Assembly (NCBI GenBank): GCA_002099365.1
Contig: MSED01000002.1
Coordinates: 2,356,001-2,420,000 of the forward strand
Reading direction: 5' to 3'
Length of the DNA: 64,000 nucleotides
Source of the DNA: Phialophora verrucosa
Taxonomy: Eukaryota > Ascomycota > Eurotiomycetes > Chaetothyriales > Herpotrichiellaceae
Shown: one piece after another, positions 54,512 to 64,000 of the stretch
How positions within the stretch are numbered: the stretch's first letter is position 1
Layout of the letters: each line of letters begins with the position of its first letter
The notes under the pieces: model-generated
The model's input: the letters and a program-made list of their open reading frames with translations, nothing else
Told to the model about the DNA's origin: nothing
The model's database searches: none
Made by a program: the position numbers and the translations under genes

Positions 54512-57194
54512 TTACTGCTCTCCAGCCCCCAAGAAAGTCCAGTCGAGCGGTGGCGTGCCAGCCTTGAGCCCTCGCACTCGGATAATCTGCTTGTCATTGG
54601 GCACCAAGTCGATCGCGCTGTCGCTTAGGTGACACCCTTCCCGTTCTTCAAATACAAGACATTTCACAGGCCTTTCCGATGAAACATGCATCTCGTCACC
54701 TACAACCTCAACCTTGACGTTTCGGCCGGGAAACTGTAGGTATTTCAGAGGCTGCGGCCAATCGGTGTCCCGAGCAACTAATTCGCCGTCGATCCAAATT
54801 CGCGCAGCCAGGACATGGGGCTCCTCGTGCACATTGTTGATTTCCCCCTTCAGAATGTCGGTCGTTCCGTTCGGTTTGACTCTGACCCCCTTCTTCACAA
54901 TTTTCTCCTTGATCTCTCGGCCTGTTTGAACGGACACAAACCTGACCTCCACATCGGCAGTCATTTCTGTCAGCCTCGAACTGACGACCCAGAGCTCCCA
55001 CTCTTGCGTCTGGGGTTCTCGAGCGTGTGTGACGCTCCAGTCGTGGTGAGATCGACGAATCCCCACCGCCACTGGGGCGAGAACCCGAGCCATGGCGTAA
55101 TATGCAGGTTTCCTCCTCAAGTAGTAGTCGACTATCGACCAGCTGGTCACAGGCCAGCAATCGTTGAGCTGCCACACCAACGCGCCACCGCAGTGTCGCT
55201 CATCGCCCCATTGCTTCCGCCACCCGCGATAGCCAAACATGAGAGCCTCGCATTGGATGAGCTGTGTCAGGTGGATGTAGGCCTCGAGCTTTGTTGCCGT
55301 CCTCACATTCTCCACAAGGTACGTGGCGATCCGCCTTTCGTGGCCGTCAGCTTTGTTGTGGAAGTCTAGCACATGACTTTGAGGGTAGAGATCTTCCTCC
55401 TTCTCCACGAAGGATTTGATCGTCGCGATGTGTGGGAATGCTTCCATCCCAAACTCGGAATTGAACCGTCCACCTAGGGAATCGAAGATCTGATACTTCT
55501 CTTGTGTCCCATGCCAGACATTCCACTGATGCATGTCACCAACGGTGGGGTCCGAGCTGATCTTGCCATCACCCCAGGGCGATCCCGGGTGATAAGGGAT
55601 CGAAGGAGCCTCCGCGGCGGAGACCCTCGGTAACAGTGATTCGTAGATATAGCGAGCGGGAAAGTCGGATTTCAGCCAATGCTCTTCGTTCTTGTCTTCG
55701 TAGTCGTAGGTCAGGTGGGCGGATTCTTGCACCTGGTAGTCTTCATTGTTTCCGGCAAAAATCACCAAGCACGGATGATGACGGATTCGCCGAACATTAG
55801 CCACGGCCTCTGCCTCGATGGATTTGAGCATCGCCGGAAAGCAGGGGTAGTTTCCACAGCCGAACATGAAATCCTGCCATACCATGATGCCGAGCTCGTC
55901 GCACGCATCGTAGAACGCATCGTGCTCGTAGATGCCTCCACCCCAGACTCTGAAAGCATGGCATTAGCTTGAATCCTAGGCAGGCCCTACAGAAGTCGGG
56001 GATATCGTGATCAGCTTACCTGATCATTTTCTGGTTTGCAGGCACCATCAGCTCGATCCAGGCCCTATACTTCTCTGGTGTCACATTGGTCAAGAAACTG
56101 TCGGTGGGGATCCAACATGAACCACCGCAAAAGACATCGACGTCGTTGATACGGAAGTAGAATGATTTGCCATGAGAGTCCGGTTCTTGGACGAGCTGGA
56201 CCCTGCGCAGACCCACACGTCTAGACTCTGTGTGTAGGACGATTTGGTCCGCCGAGATGGCCACACTAACAGTGTAAAGTGGCTGCTTTCCATATCCGTT
56301 GGGCCACCACAAATCGGGGTCTGAAACCTTAAGTCTGGCAGTAGCTTTGCCATCCGGTGTCACCTCGGCCTCGCTGGAAGAGATTTCATTGTTGTCTAGG
56401 CTGACTGTGAACTTGGCTCGGACACGGAAATCCTGGTCCTCAAACCCTTCTACCTCTGTACTTGCGTGGATTGTGGCAAGCTTGTGATCGTCTGAAATAT
56501 CGATATCGGTCCTCAGATCGGCAACCCTGACAGTGTATACTTCGAGCCGTACCGGTTTCCAGATGCCCGCGCACATGAGCACAGGACCCCAGTCCCATCC
56601 CCAGTGATACTGCGCTTTCCTTACTGCCAGCCTTGCCGGGTCGCCGTTGAAGCAGATGAACTTGTGCTCCGGATGCTGGTCTTTGATCTCACGAGCCTTC
56701 AAGAAGGCAGAGTCAAACACAATCTCAAGGACATGGTTGGACTTTGATTGAATGGCTTCTGTGACATCAACTCGGTGTGAGAGGAACATGTTGTCGCTCT
56801 GAAGGATGGTTTTGTTGTTCAGCCTGACGTTCGCGAACGTGTCCAAGCCATCAAAGGCCAGCACAACTTTCGAGCCTTCCGGTACCGACGGCCGTGCAAG
56901 CTTCAATCGGTAAGTCCACGATTTCAACCCTACCCACTCGGCTTTGATCTCGTTGAATCCAATGAACGGGTCCTCCAGCCTGAAGGGGACCCCATCAGCA
57001 ACATCGAGCCTCGAGGATGGCTTCACTCACTTCTTATTATCGATCAGGTCCTGATGCACGGTCGACGGGATTTTCTTGGCCGGGCTCCAACTGTTCCCGC
57101 CGACATCATCTGTCTGCTTGAACGACCAGCCCTCGGAAAGGTCAGCGACCCCTACCGGTAGGGGGATCACCATCGCCCCAGATATGTCACCCAT
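54512..57194 (-). CDS. mndB: GH2 beta-mannosidase, intracellular B type
   Basis: Releases terminal beta-1,4-mannose from manno-oligosaccharides. Exons 57031-57194, 56020-56979 and 54512-55949, with introns of 51 and 70 nt, give 853 residues, the usual length. The sugar-binding domain has GWSFKQTDD, the SWTYRLKL strand and FDGLDTFANVRLN; then AQYHWGWDWGP, the immunoglobulin-like domain with DLWWPNGYGKQPLY, and the TIM barrel with VWGGGIYE. The likely acid/base Glu is residue 444 (FAGNNEDY) and the nucleophile Glu is about 540 (NSEFGMEAFP). There is no signal peptide, so it acts inside the cell, as for Aspergillus MndB. An internal ATG eight codons on is an alternative start. Exon 1 contains the 16-bp palindrome CCCCTACCGGTAGGGG. 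Confidence 0.93.
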
Positions 57195-58046
57195 CGCCTT
57201 CACGAAGCCAAATCTATCTTCAAAGTAGAAGGAGCACTGAAGGCAAATATCGACGGGCTTTGGGGGTCTTTAAAGAAGAAGGACGTGGACTTGGGAATTG
57301 GAGAATTGAAGAAGCTTCAACCGCCACACAACGCGGCGTGCTACAAACCTGGAGCCCACTTTAGCTGACAGCCGGGATAAAGTCCGCTACACCGACATGC
57401 AGAAACAATGTACTGAGGCGAGCAAGAACTGAGCAACACATGACCGTGGCGTACTGTTTGTGTGCCTACATTGGGCGTTGCGGAGGAGTTCGAAAGCGGG
57501 CATGGAGACTCGTAGTGACTATGACGGAAGGTGCAGAGAACAGCGGCCCAATCGGAGAATTGATAGAAGAGCGCTAGTACATCCTTGGTGACGGAGAAAA
57601 ATACCTCCGCGTTACATGCGGAATGGCCAGATTTCCTTCATCTAGCAGCGCGGCACCAAATCCTTCTTGTTCCGCATTGCTCCTCTGGAAAACTTATGCA
57701 TGGCGCGTTTCGCGGGTGCATGTACAGCGCGATACGCGAGAGATCGCTTGCTTCCTTACGGTCATAGACGTACCAGTTGCTGGTCCCTTTCTGTCCAGAC
57801 CCGTGCTTTATGCGGAAAGGCCAGCTCCTTCTAGATGAAAACCTCGAATGAAAGCTGACATGCCAGGTTCACCCTTGATTCTGTCTTGAACCGATGGTGT
57901 ATCGCTCAGCTTACAAATATTACCGATGGACGCCGCGAGATCACAGGTGGAAGAGGCGGAGACATGTGGAAGACAGGCGGCCCAGCAACAAGCTTCAGGG
58001 TTCCCCTACTGGTCCCTTTCGCGGCACAACTGGTTCAGCGAGACGG
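57195..58046. other. Intergenic, beta-mannosidase promoter and DUF427 3' region
   Basis: 852 bp between two minus-strand genes. No supported ORF, repeat or RNA gene. Confidence 0.45.
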
Positions 58047-58672
58047 TTACCACCCCCATGTGCCTGGACCCCCTTTCATCGGCCCTTCGAGCTCGCTTGT
58101 TACCCAGCCGCCATAGTAATCGCCTATCCACGGTTAAGTCTGCGTTTGAGGAATCACATGAGCTGCAGTTCTCACCCTCCTGGGGAGTAACTTTCTCGTC
58201 ATCGACAAAGCACTCCCAAGGGACATCATTGGCATAGAATGATAAATATCCCTTGATATCCTTGAAAGCTGGCGTTGGCGACTCATAACTCCATACTTTG
58301 TTCTTCACCGTCTCTCCTGTTGAATCATTGGTGACTTCCCAGTATGTCGCTCGGCCTTTCCATTCACAAAGCGATGCCTTGTGGGGGACTTGATTTAGTT
58401 TGAAAACATCCGAGATGGAGTTTCGTGGAAGATAATATGCTATACTCGGGCAAGTTACTCAACGATTAACTCGCCTGGGGCAAAGCTACTGCATCGTTGC
58501 GCAAGGAGGAGCTGAACGTACTCGGAGGATGTGTCGTTTCCAAGACCCAATATGCAGATCTGGTGTCTGCCAGGGTCTGGCCTTTCCATCTGATCACCAA
58601 GTGCCTTTGGATCAACTCCAAAAGTGGAGGACGGGGAAAGTTTTGGACGTTCAATTTGGGCCTCGCCGCCAT
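58047..58672 (-). CDS. DUF427 domain protein
   Basis: Three exons, 58522-58672, 58176-58439 and 58047-58123, join to 163 residues; the introns are 82 and 52 nt. The joined protein starts MAARPKLNVQNFPRPP and contains ADTRSAYWVLE, then HPPTYYLPRNS across the first junction, CEWKGRATYW, WSYESPTPAF, GYLSFYA, CFVDDEKVTPQEG and, across the second junction, GDYYGGWVTSE with the end GTWGW. This is a complete single DUF427 domain, widespread in bacteria and scattered in fungi; its biochemical role is unknown to me. The coding sequence was broken into fragments by stops in the introns, which is why only an incomplete ORF is visible at first sight. Single-copy, short and soluble. Confidence 0.85.
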
Positions 58673-59776
58673 CGGAGGACAATTGGTATCGCTAGTCACA
58701 AAGCGATAGACTGTACTTGTATCGGTGCGACGATATATAGCGGTCTATCCGATGACGATATTAGGGTAGGGTTGTCTGGATAGGGCCTAGTAAGCCGCAC
58801 GACTCCGTGCTGCGATCGATTCTCGGGGGGGATCACCGATCATACAGATCTTGTGGCGTTACAAAGCATCGGGACTCGTAATGGATTGCGTCCAGAACAT
58901 ATTCGGTGTGGCAGTAACAAGTAAGCGCGCCCTTTGATAATGCGAAGACAACAGTGTGCTTTGCGGCAATGGGAGGGTCGTGGCCAGTGACCAGGCCAGT
59001 TTGTCCCACCTGCGCCCTGCAAGTCAGCGTCAGGCGCCTTGTTTCTTTCAACCTCAACTCGGTTTCAATCTTCTTCGACTACAGTCGCCCGCCTTTCGGG
59101 TTCGACATATCAAGGGCACCAACATTCGAAGACCTGCTTTCACGCGGACCGTTACGATCAAAACCCCTTAAAGCTTCACCTTGCATGGTCTAATTCCGGA
59201 GCTTTTCACGATATTCGTTAGACTGGCCGAGCCCGAAATGCCGAACACGAACTGCCCGTAATAGTACAGAGTAACACTTACTGTGGCTGCACCGTAAGGT
59301 AAGAGGAATGTGCTCACAAGGAGCAGTACTGTCTCACTCCGATTCTTACAGTAGGATACTGCCTCAACAAAGGAAGGGAGTAGTTGCCTGATCCCTGCCG
59401 GTCGGGAACCTGATCTATCATACGGCAGTCGGTTGTGGTGTTTTTGCGAGCAAGCACAGCCAACTAATCAATCAACCATGCTTCAAAACAGGTGACCTTG
59501 ACGGCGTCCTCGGGCTTTGAGATGAACATATTTCCACTTGTGAAAATTTGTGTGAATCTGGGCTTCAGCAAGGACATCGTGCCGATCCTTGGATCTGCGT
59601 TAGTGTGACAATTGGGGCGTAGGCGCCCTCTACGTCGGGGTCTACTGGGGTCGACTCGGGCTTCAAGCCTTGGGAGCCAACCCACATAACCAAGTCTCTC
59701 CTCTGGACCTCACTGATTGCAGGTTGCACTGCATCAATCTGACTTTCCTAGGTACTGTATCTCTTTGCAAGCAACC
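58673..59776. other. Divergent intergenic region, DUF427 / YeeE-YedE transporter
   Basis: 1104 bp between two divergent starts. Short ORFs only; contains both promoters. No repeat or RNA gene was found. Confidence 0.45.
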
Positions 59777-60757
59777 ATGTCGTCCCTCCTGCTCAGCGCT
59801 GCGTCTGGCGGCATCTTCGGTGCATCCCTGACTGCGTCCGGAGTCTACTCCCCATCGGTCATTATCTCACAGTTGCGGCTGGGAAACTTTCATATGATCA
59901 AGAGTTTTATCGCCGCAAGTGCCTGCAGTGCATTGATCGTCGTCGCAGCAAATCGAGCAAAGTACGCCAAACTATCGCATCGCACCGACTCCTCCTACGG
60001 ATGGTTCATGAGATATGACGCAAATGTCGTGGGCGGGTTGTTGCAGGGCATCGGCATGGCCTTGACTGGAGCTTGTCCGGGCACGGTTCTCGTACAACTC
60101 GCTGTGGGGGTCAAGTCTGCTTGGAATGTTGCCGCGGGGTGCATACTAGGGGGAATTGCGTTTGTCAAGCTGGGACAGCACCTCCGACGAGCTAGAAGCG
60201 ATTCTCCTTCGAGCCCAGCAAAGTACACTGTCCAGGAAAATCTTGGACTCTCCACGACTTCCACCGTCCTGCTCTACGAGATCCTCTGCCTGGTTATGAT
60301 CACGGCGGCCACATACCTCACACCGACACGGGACCATTGGCTCAACCCCATCGTGGGCGGAATACTGATTGGCGTCGCCCAGGCGACGTCGGTCCTCTTC
60401 ACGCGCAAGACCCTCGGAGTGTCAAGTGCGTGGGAAGATGTCGGGAAATACTTCTGGAGCGTGGTCGATGGGACCTCTGGCCCTGCCCCGACAAACATTG
60501 TCTTTGCCACTGGGGTTATGGCCGGGTCAAAAATCATTTCACAGTACATACCCATCTTGTCCGAGGCAGGTGGCCCAACGATCCCTCCTCTTGCAGCCCT
60601 TGCGGGTGGGTTCTCTCTGATTTTTGGTGCCAGAATGGCTGGTGGATGTCCGAGTGGACACGGAATTTCTGGCATGGCCACTATGAGCTTGTCCAGCTTT
60701 ATCACAGTCGCTAGCATGTTTGGCGGTGGGATTGCATCAGCTCTACTGCTACGGTGA
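59777..60757 (+). CDS. YeeE/YedE (DUF395) family sulfur-compound transporter
   Basis: A 326-residue membrane protein with two homologous halves and about nine hydrophobic segments. Bacterial relatives import thiosulfate or other sulfur compounds and use conserved cysteines facing the path. Here the first half has GIGMALTGACPGTVLVQL and the second GARMAGGCPSGHGISGMA, both with the conserved Cys-Pro. Between them KAARSDS-like polar sequence links the halves. The frame is open upstream to 59717; I start at 59777 because MSSLLLSAASGGIFGASL matches the family start. No intron. Homologues occur in filamentous fungi, possibly of bacterial origin. Sulfur uptake is inferred; localisation and substrate are unknown. 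Confidence 0.85.
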   Translation: MSSLLLSAASGGIFGASLTASGVYSPSVIISQLRLGNFHMIKSFIAASACSALIVVAANRAKYAKLSHRTDSSYGWFMRYDANVVGGLLQGIGMALTGACPGTVLVQLAVGVKSAWNVAAGCILGGIAFVKLGQHLRRARSDSPSSPAKYTVQENLGLSTTSTVLLYEILCLVMITAATYLTPTRDHWLNPIVGGILIGVAQATSVLFTRKTLGVSSAWEDVGKYFWSVVDGTSGPAPTNIVFATGVMAGSKIISQYIPILSEAGGPTIPPLAALAGGFSLIFGARMAGGCPSGHGISGMATMSLSSFITVASMFGGGIASALLLR

Positions 60758-61203
60758 ACAAGAGAAGCTTTACAAGCATCAACACCTTTGCTGCTCAAGC
60801 CTGACATGTGTTGTTAAGATCACTCTGACAGCCCAGCGTGGTAAACTTTGTTCCCGGGTCCATGGGTGATATGCTATGATATATACACAAATGCTCGCCA
60901 GCCGATCTAACAGACACACCAACAATTCAATGGCGTGCCTGACATTCACGACAAGAGATCACAAGGCTTCACAGCTCGCTACGGACTGCCCGACGAGCAC
61001 TGCCAGTGACATGCAACGGCCTTGAGGGAACACCCACACTTCCAGATCGATAATACATCTTCAATTTGAAGATCGATCTCTCCTCGCCGTCCTCCCCAGC
61101 GGCACACAAGACTCATATCGACCATCATCCAATATCAGAGCCTCACCGACTTGTGCATCCTTATCCAGCAAATCTATCCCTATATATCCGATATCCACCA
61201 ACC
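60758..61203. other. Intergenic, transporter to small-protein gene
   Basis: 446 bp. The next ORF is open from 61066, but the ATG at 61204 is preferred. Nothing else is seen. Confidence 0.4.
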
Positions 61204-61698
61204 ATGGAGGGGAATAACTTCCTCAAGCTGACACCAGAAGAGGGACGACCCCATGTATCCAACCCCACCGGCGGCGCCACCCACAGACCCAAAGGCCAGG
61301 TTCTCCCTCTCAGACGCGTCTCCGGAAGTACAGACCTGAAGGCTAACGCCCGCGAAAATGCACCACCGCTCCCCATGTTCCTCAAGTTGACGCCCGACTC
61401 AACCCGGAATGCCAGCAGCAATGCTCGTGACATGCCGGATGTCCAACACGGGATCGGCAAGCCAACCTGCCAATCTTCAGGTAAAAAGCAGAGCGCCAGC
61501 GTCGGCGGCCACAAGGCGGCAAGCACAGCACATGATGAAATGCAGCATCAGGCCCACAACAAGGCAGAGATCAAATGCGGTGGCGGCGACAATGAAGTGG
61601 CACAAGGCACAAATGCTCAGTCTCCAGAGACGGCAAAGATCGAGCACGATATCGACTGGGTGGACTATGAGTTCCAGCTTCCACCGCGGCGCTTCTAG
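61204..61698 (+). CDS. Small disordered protein with twin FLKLTP motifs
   Basis: A 164-residue hypothetical protein; family not recognised. It is polar and mostly disordered, with two copies of a hydrophobic core motif: NFLKLTPEEGRP at residues 5-16 and MFLKLTPDSTRN near residue 60. The C-terminus is DIDWVDYEFQLPPRRF. No signal peptide or membrane segment. The frame is open from an ATG at 61066, but the upstream 46 codons look like leader. Coding status rests on the repeated motif and a clean frame, so it is only moderately supported. Confidence 0.5.
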   Translation: MEGNNFLKLTPEEGRPHVSNPTGGATHRPKGQVLPLRRVSGSTDLKANARENAPPLPMFLKLTPDSTRNASSNARDMPDVQHGIGKPTCQSSGKKQSASVGGHKAASTAHDEMQHQAHNKAEIKCGGGDNEVAQGTNAQSPETAKIEHDIDWVDYEFQLPPRRF

Positions 61699-62588
61699 TA
61701 GCGCGGATGTTGGCCCTGACAAGGAGGTCGTACACAGGAGGCAGAGATGTGATTCAGTACACACAGAGTACTACCCTGTCAGTCGGTTCCTTCTTTGGGG
61801 GATGGATGGATGGATGGATCTCAAAGGGTTGAGAGAACGCAGTTTAGCTTGAATGAGACGACAAGGGTGAGAAAGGCGGATAGCAGACGGCATTTCGACC
61901 GCGGGAGCAAGCCCTCTGCCAAAAAGAAGCGATCGTCAACACAACTCGACTCGGTCTCAAACTAGACGGCATGTCTGTTGCGCTTTTATTTCCGGTTTTC
62001 CCGGGGGTTCCTGGGTCGTCGTCGCCTTTCAGCGAATGTCGAGCACATCGATTCCTCAGGGCGCTCGATCAAATTGGATGGGTTGGATCGGCTAGGAGTC
62101 ATGCGGGATGGCACCCGTCGGAGGACACGGCGTGATGCGATGGACGCTGGGGTCCGGGTCCTCTATTGCACACTGTAGTGCTTGCTACGGAAGCAAGCAT
62201 GAATGCCCACGACTCACTCACCCGCTCACTCGACCGCTGCTGCGGCACGATGCATCAGGGCCAGGTACTTATTTAGCAATGCACGGACTCCGCGCACTAA
62301 TACTGTCCCTCCTGTCTCGCTTTTCGGGCTTCTCTAATCGCCTCTCTCTTGATAAACACTACTCGCGACCGTACCAGAGCGCATTGCTTTGCTTATTCTG
62401 TATTGTATGCTTGCGTTGTATCCCTCTCGTAGTGCATAGTCTCATGGTGATATTGACGTTGACATTGCGCCCGACTCTATGGATCCAGAGTCTAGTGATC
62501 TATGAATTTATGAATTTATAATATCGGTCTAACTTCCAATTCTCAACATGTCTAGGTTAAAATGGTTGACGAAAGCAGAGATCGTCGG
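61699..62588. other. Convergent intergenic region, small protein / ferric reductase
   Basis: 890 bp without a supported gene. It contains a GATG run at 61801-61819 and short AT-rich direct repeats (ATGAATTT) near 62500. Confidence 0.45.
61801..61819. repeat. (GATG)n microsatellite
   Basis: Four GATG units plus a partial one, the same unit as in the 48.7 kb repeat tract. Confidence 0.8.
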
Positions 62589-64000
62589 TCACCATCCAAA
62601 CTTTTCGACATGAACATTGATTTCCCACCCCTGCTTCACGAGCTCGGCGGTGATATTGCGGACATCGCGCACGAGGCCATCCGGACCGGAGACGATGACG
62701 CAGATCTTATCTTTCCGAGGAAGCGCAGATCTCATGCTAGTACTCGGAGTCGTTCTCGTTGCTGAAACGAGGGATTCACCCGAAGCGGAGTCCTCGAGGG
62801 TCATAGACGATGGGGTCCTCGAAGGCACTGTGCCTTGGGTCGAGGTGACCCAGTTCCAGATCTCAGTCTTCATATCTGGTCGTCCACCCTCGGGAGCCGG
62901 GGCTCTGGTGTCGAAGGCTTGCGTGATCAGACTTGCTATTTCGTCGACCTCGGACGCCTGCTCAGCTCCAGTGGGGTATTTATACCCAGTGGGAGAAGCA
63001 TCTCGGTTAGTGGCGCTTGACTTCGGGACCATAGTGATCCACTCCTGGTGCTGTTCGTCCTGCCGGACCCAGAAGTGTGTGTAATCCCATGTCGGAACGA
63101 GGGGACCGCATTCGAGGGTGGCCAGTGGTGATTTCCTCGTGCCATTCTCGTATACCGTCCTTGTCGTCACTATCGCGTCTGCCTGTGCGTGGTCTGAGAC
63201 ACGAATATCCCACGCCAGGGGATATGTGACGGCAATGCCACTCCCACCGGCGATGAAACAGACACGGCTGGCGGCCTGAGCTGCTTCAAGAGCGGAGCTC
63301 GAGCCGTATGGTCCATCAAGGACAACTTCGCAGTGTTGGTGGAATTTGGCGTAGCGCAGGAGGTCGAGAGAGAACCCGTCTATGGCGCGGATAGTGAGTT
63401 GCAGAGGCCACGATTTTAGCTGTCGGTCGACTGGATTCGGTGGTGGTGCCGGAGATGCGATAGTGAAGGGATGGGCTTGAAAGCGATATTTGAAGCCCAT
63501 TGATGGGATGGTGAGGAAGACGTGTTGGCCTGGGGCCCAGCCGTAATGGAGGTGTTTCCGAATTCCTGACACTGACTTCTGCTGCCGTAGCGGAATTTCT
63601 GCATGCAATAATATGGTCTGTCCATCGGCAGCGACTTCCAATGTGGCGATGAACTTCCGGCTTGATGTTGCTATACGCCAGATGCCTCTATCGATAACCC
63701 AGATGGCCAGAGCAGCTCCCACGTAGGGTCGAGCAGTGGGATAGTGAAAGAACAAAAACACCAATGCCGCGACTTGAAAGAATATGTGCAAGCCCAAAAA
63801 AGCCTCGTAGTAAAGACGTCGAAACCACCCAACGCTCGTGATATATATAATGTAATAGGAGACGACAGCGCAAATGCCCAAGAGGACGACTTTGGCGGTG
63901 AGATACCGGAGAAATGTATATCCCAAGGGTTGCAGAATGGTGTACCACACGAAAAACATTCCAAACATGTGGATAACAGCGAAGCAAGTCATCCATTCTC
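62589..64000 (-). CDS. Ferric reductase (FRE family), 5' end beyond window
   Basis: Reduces extracellular ferric or cupric chelates using cytosolic NADPH, with FAD and two haems in the membrane. The frame is open to the window edge; an ATG at 63992 exists but is probably internal, since earlier membrane helices and one haem histidine should precede it. From that ATG, His8 lies in one helix and His69 and His83, 14 residues apart, in another, the usual haem pair spacing. The FAD-binding loop HPFTIAS is at about 174-180, the nucleotide-binding AGGSGIAVTYP at about 248-258, and the C-terminal NADPH motif is SGPDGLVRDV. A disordered segment separates the last two. About 470 residues are visible, perhaps two thirds of the protein. 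Confidence 0.87.
   Translation of the reverse strand, partial: EWMTCFAVIHMFGMFFVWYTILQPLGYTFLRYLTAKVVLLGICAVVSYYIIYITSVGWFRRLYYEAFLGLHIFFQVAALVFLFFHYPTARPYVGAALAIWVIDRGIWRIATSSRKFIATLEVAADGQTILLHAEIPLRQQKSVSGIRKHLHYGWAPGQHVFLTIPSMGFKYRFQAHPFTIASPAPPPNPVDRQLKSWPLQLTIRAIDGFSLDLLRYAKFHQHCEVVLDGPYGSSSALEAAQAASRVCFIAGGSGIAVTYPLAWDIRVSDHAQADAIVTTRTVYENGTRKSPLATLECGPLVPTWDYTHFWVRQDEQHQEWITMVPKSSATNRDASPTGYKYPTGAEQASEVDEIASLITQAFDTRAPAPEGGRPDMKTEIWNWVTSTQGTVPSRTPSSMTLEDSASGESLVSATRTTPSTSMRSALPRKDKICVIVSGPDGLVRDVRNITAELVKQGWEINVHVEKFGW

Noticed and set aside
57149..57164. 16-bp palindrome CCCCTACCGGTAGGGG as a regulatory site
   Set aside because: It lies in the coding part of beta-mannosidase exon 1; a palindrome alone in coding sequence is weak evidence.

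Overview
This window is nuclear DNA of a filamentous ascomycete (Pezizomycotina). The grounds are short introns of about 46-172 nt with GT...AG ends and CTAAC/CTGAC-type branch sites, compact genes with 0.3-2 kb spacers, and a fungal gene set: Zn2Cys6 regulators, DASH subunit Duo1, NOT1, a CSC1-type channel and a GH2 beta-mannosidase of the B type. A Eurotiomycete, perhaps a black-yeast relative, is plausible but is only an impression. I joined exons by hand, checking that each junction restores frame and family similarity. Twenty-two protein genes are supported, two of them cut by the window edges.

Layout. 1-1353 (-): acetoacetyl-CoA synthetase, 3' end missing. 1814-5488 (-): copper P-type ATPase, divergent from a PHD-finger protein (6088-7839, +). 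8455-9418 (+): secreted protein of unknown function. 10510-16026 (+): a 1743-residue UPF1-like helicase with NFX1-type zinc fingers, in four exons. 16419-30842 is all minus strand: seipin, CSC1-type channel, NOT1, and a nuclear-looking protein that shares a divergent promoter with DUO1 (31323-32061, +). 32425-39011: an M20 amidohydrolase (-), a Zn2Cys6 regulator (+) and an ACS-family transporter (+), which looks like a small catabolic cluster. 39506-44279 (+): iron-sulfur L-serine dehydratase, a small UPF0132 membrane protein and an arylmalonate-decarboxylase-like enzyme. 44641-47795 (+): a Cdc15/Imp2-like F-BAR/SH3 protein. A 2.2 kb repeat-rich spacer follows, holding 28 perfect copies of a 7-bp unit. 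49979-52405 (-): a second Zn2Cys6 regulator. 54512-57194 (-): beta-mannosidase. 58047-58672 (-): a DUF427 protein in three exons. 59777-60757 (+): a YeeE/YedE-type sulfur transporter. 61204-61698 (+): a small disordered protein. 62589-64000 (-): ferric reductase, 5' end missing.

How they fit together. Most genes are independent housekeeping functions: copper loading of the secretory pathway, mRNA deadenylation, lipid droplets, kinetochore, cytokinesis. Only the M20-regulator-transporter trio looks co-organised. Its divergent promoter carries a 7-bp inverted repeat of the CCG-N11-CGG type. No obviously new multi-gene system is present. The items I rate highest are a perfect hairpin lying exactly on a 5' splice site of the second regulator, an array of seven RxxSP motifs in the F-BAR protein preserved under heavy synonymous change, the promoter palindrome of the trio, and the cysteine pattern of the L-serine dehydratase.
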